Assembly: GCA_964640725.1 (NCBI GenBank)
Contig: CAZXIJ010000019.1
Location: 1-64,000, forward strand
Length of the DNA: 64,000 nt
Source of the DNA: CALHVX01 sp964640725
Lineage (GTDB): Bacteria; Pseudomonadota; Gammaproteobacteria; Pseudomonadales; Azotimanducaceae
Reading direction: 5' to 3'
Positions 62,398-64,000 of this stretch are shown in pieces. The first letter of the stretch is position 1, and each line of letters begins with the position of its first letter. Both the position numbers and the translations under genes were made by a program. Below the pieces are notes generated by a model. It saw only the letters and a program-made list of their open reading frames with translations, had not been told where the DNA came from and did not search any database.

Positions 62398-64000
62398 GTG
62401 GTGGATGGCGTAAGCCCTGATGGGGCGGATGATTCCCGAAACCCGAATTCGATAGACAGGCCAGGGGGCGATGCTGGACAGGGCGCTGACGTCGGCCCGG
62501 TTCCCGAGCGTGCGCCTGACTCAGCAGAACCTGAAGCCAGTGCCGATGAGCCGGTCGCTGATGTTGGCCCGGCAGCGATCGAACCCGTGGCTGAAGCTTT
62601 GGCCGATCCGGGCGACGCTGACCCGGAGGCCGCCTACGGGCTGAGCTTTGTGGTCGGCATCGGCGCCTCAGCGGGCGGGCTGGAGGCACTCAAGGCGCTG
62701 GTCAGCGCCCTGCCCAAAAGCCCTCAGGTGTCCTTCATCATCGCGCAGCACCTGTCACCGCAGCACGAGAGCCTGCTGACGGAAATCCTCAGTCGGGAAA
62801 CCGATCTCAGGGTCATTCAGGGGCGAGACGGCGAACTGCTGCTTCCCAACCAGATCGTTATCACGCCGCCAAACAACGACGTGACGGTCAGCGGCCAGCG
62901 AGTCCGGCTGTCTGCGCCGCACGTGGTACGCGGTGCCAAACCCTCCGTTGACCTGTTCTTCGAGTCTCTGAGTCGGGAGTACAGCGAGCGGGCGATAGGC
63001 GTCATACTGTCGGGTACGGGCACTGACGGCTCCCGCGGGGTTCAGGCGATCAAGGCCGCGGGCGGTTTTGTCTTTGCCCAGGAGCCGGAAACCTCTCGCT
63101 ACGACGGCATGCCGCGATCGGCCATCGCGACCCGCTGCGTCGACAAGATCCTGCCGCCCACCGGGATCGCTCGGGAGCTGACCAAGGTCACCCAGCTGCG
63201 CACCGAGCGCAGCCTCGAGGCGGTGGACGAAAAAGAGCAGCAGGTCGTGGCGATTCTTGAAGAAGTGCGGCGCGTGACTGGCGCTGATTTTCTGGAATAC
63301 AAACGCAGCACGGTCCTGCGTCGGATTGAGTCGCGCATGGCGGCAACCAGCCGCTGGTCGCTGTCGGAGTATTCCGACTACATCAGCAACAACCGCGAAG
63401 AGCCGGGGCTGCTGCGACACAACATTCTGATTTCCGTCACGCAGTTCTTTCGCGACAAGGATGCGTTTGTCAGGCTCCGGGAAGCGATTGCTGATCAGCT
63501 CAAAGAACGTCCAGGCACCAAACCGTATCGGGTCTGGGTACCGGGCTGCGCCACTGGCGAAGAGGCGTTCAGCCTGGCCATCACCCTGGATCAACTGGCA
63601 CCCAAACTGAAGGTCCAGATCTTTGCCACTGACCTTGACGACTCGATCATGGACACGACGCGCAAGGCCAGCTACCCCGAGACCTCGCTGGTGGGGCTGC
63701 CAGATGACGTGGTGGAGGACTACTTCACAAATTACGGCAAGGGCTACCAGGTACGCCGGTTTATCCGCGAACGGGTGGTTTTCGCGAACCACAACCTCAT
63801 CGAAGACCCATCCTTCCTGCACCTGGACCTGGTGTCCTGCCGGAACCTGCTGATCTACTTTCAGCCTGCGCTGCAGCAGCGAGTCCTGCGTATTTTCCAC
63901 CAGAGCCTGACGCGCCACGGGATTCTGTTCCTGGGCAAGTCCGAGTCGATCTACGACCAGAAGCCGGCTCTGTTTCGCGAAGTCAACCGCAAGCACCGGG
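62398..64000 (+). CDS. second CheB-CheR hybrid protein, truncated by window end
   Basis: Open to the window edge, at least 534 residues. The first 80 residues or so are an acidic, Pro/Ala/Asp-rich tail. The CheB domain follows with Ser91 (GASAGG), His118 (QHLSPQ) and Asp210 (GTGTDG). A CheR domain runs from about residue 285, with VTQFFRDKDAF and the SAM motif VWVPGCATGEEAFS, plus LDLVSCRNLLIYF. It is homologous to the hybrid at 54413 but distinct. The start is GTG 62398 or 62401; no strong ribosome site. An in-frame stop at 62383-62385 limits the 5' end. Later domains lie outside. Confidence 0.9.
   Translation, partial: MVDGVSPDGADDSRNPNSIDRPGGDAGQGADVGPVPERAPDSAEPEASADEPVADVGPAAIEPVAEALADPGDADPEAAYGLSFVVGIGASAGGLEALKALVSALPKSPQVSFIIAQHLSPQHESLLTEILSRETDLRVIQGRDGELLLPNQIVITPPNNDVTVSGQRVRLSAPHVVRGAKPSVDLFFESLSREYSERAIGVILSGTGTDGSRGVQAIKAAGGFVFAQEPETSRYDGMPRSAIATRCVDKILPPTGIARELTKVTQLRTERSLEAVDEKEQQVVAILEEVRRVTGADFLEYKRSTVLRRIESRMAATSRWSLSEYSDYISNNREEPGLLRHNILISVTQFFRDKDAFVRLREAIADQLKERPGTKPYRVWVPGCATGEEAFSLAITLDQLAPKLKVQIFATDLDDSIMDTTRKASYPETSLVGLPDDVVEDYFTNYGKGYQVRRFIRERVVFANHNLIEDPSFLHLDLVSCRNLLIYFQPALQQRVLRIFHQSLTRHGILFLGKSESIYDQKPALFREVNRKHR

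Noticed and set aside
62755..63996. 413-codon minus-strand frame at the window end
   Set aside because: It lies opposite the second CheB-CheR hybrid, whose catalytic motifs are unmistakable on the plus strand.
1..64000. Insertion sequences, transposases, integrases, phage genes, rRNA genes
   Set aside because: None could be recognised on either strand.

Overview
This is one 64 kb stretch of a GC-rich (about 60-65%) proteobacterial chromosome. The gene set suggests an uncultured, probably marine, gammaproteobacterium: CYP153-like P450s, TauD and PhyH oxygenases, Rieske oxygenases, acyl-CoA dehydrogenases, a Coq4 protein and a DUF3604 lipoprotein. This is inference from content; no rRNA or ribosomal marker is present. 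The 100-N gap and its flanks indicate a short-read, probably metagenomic, scaffold.

Layout. 1-54: 3' part of a tRNA-Pro(GGG). 0.2-7.4 kb: amidohydrolase, acyl-CoA dehydrogenase, a decayed amidohydrolase pseudogene, nitroreductase, DUF1330 protein, TauD oxygenase, PLP lyase and a YHS protein. 7.5-21.3 kb: two P450s, a SnoaL protein, a beta-lactamase-fold hydrolase with its TetR regulator, a DAO-family oxidase, TauD, a dienoyl-CoA isomerase-like crotonase, two alpha/beta hydrolases, PhyH, an extended SDR, a MaoC-like protein and a MarR regulator. 21.4-27.4 kb: coniferyl-type aldehyde dehydrogenase, a damaged Rieske oxygenase containing the gap, a two-subunit molybdenum hydroxylase (IorA/IorB type) and a 2-keto-4-pentenoate-hydratase-like protein. 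27.4-36 kb: DUF3604 lipoprotein, molybdopterin oxidoreductase, an intact Rieske oxygenase, a second beta-lactamase-fold hydrolase and an MFS exporter. 36-45 kb: SDR, two CYP153-like P450s, thiolase, a TGA-interrupted redoxin, VOC, a further P450 and an MDR reductase. 45-53.9 kb: lipocalin-like protein, CaiB CoA-transferase, VOC, FMN-fold lipoprotein, paired acyl-CoA dehydrogenases, MFS, Coq4 and SDR. 53.9-64 kb: a signalling island with two CheB-CheR hybrids, three stand-alone receiver proteins, two histidine kinases and a Tat-exported solute-binding protein.

How it fits together. The first 54 kb reads as a scavenging region for hydrophobic or oxygenated organic compounds: P450, Rieske and 2-oxoglutarate oxygenases hydroxylate, SDR, MDR, ALDH and molybdenum enzymes oxidise, and CoA-transferase, acyl-CoA dehydrogenases, crotonase and thiolase feed beta-oxidation. 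No ferredoxin or ferredoxin reductase for the oxygenases lies in the window. The last 10 kb is a separate signalling module with no chemoreceptor, CheA or CheW nearby.

Most notable. (1) A redoxin gene at 39609-40739 whose two halves are joined in frame by a TGA exactly where a catalytic Cys is expected (W-S-S-W-TGA-G-C), followed by a plausible SECIS hairpin: a candidate selenoprotein. (2) A Rieske oxygenase lacking its whole [2Fe-2S] ligand segment and split by a gap with identical 55-bp flanks. (3) Two regulator genes, TetR and MarR, each preceded by a pair of matching inverted repeats with centres 33 bp apart. (4) The signalling island with an orphan solute-binding protein.
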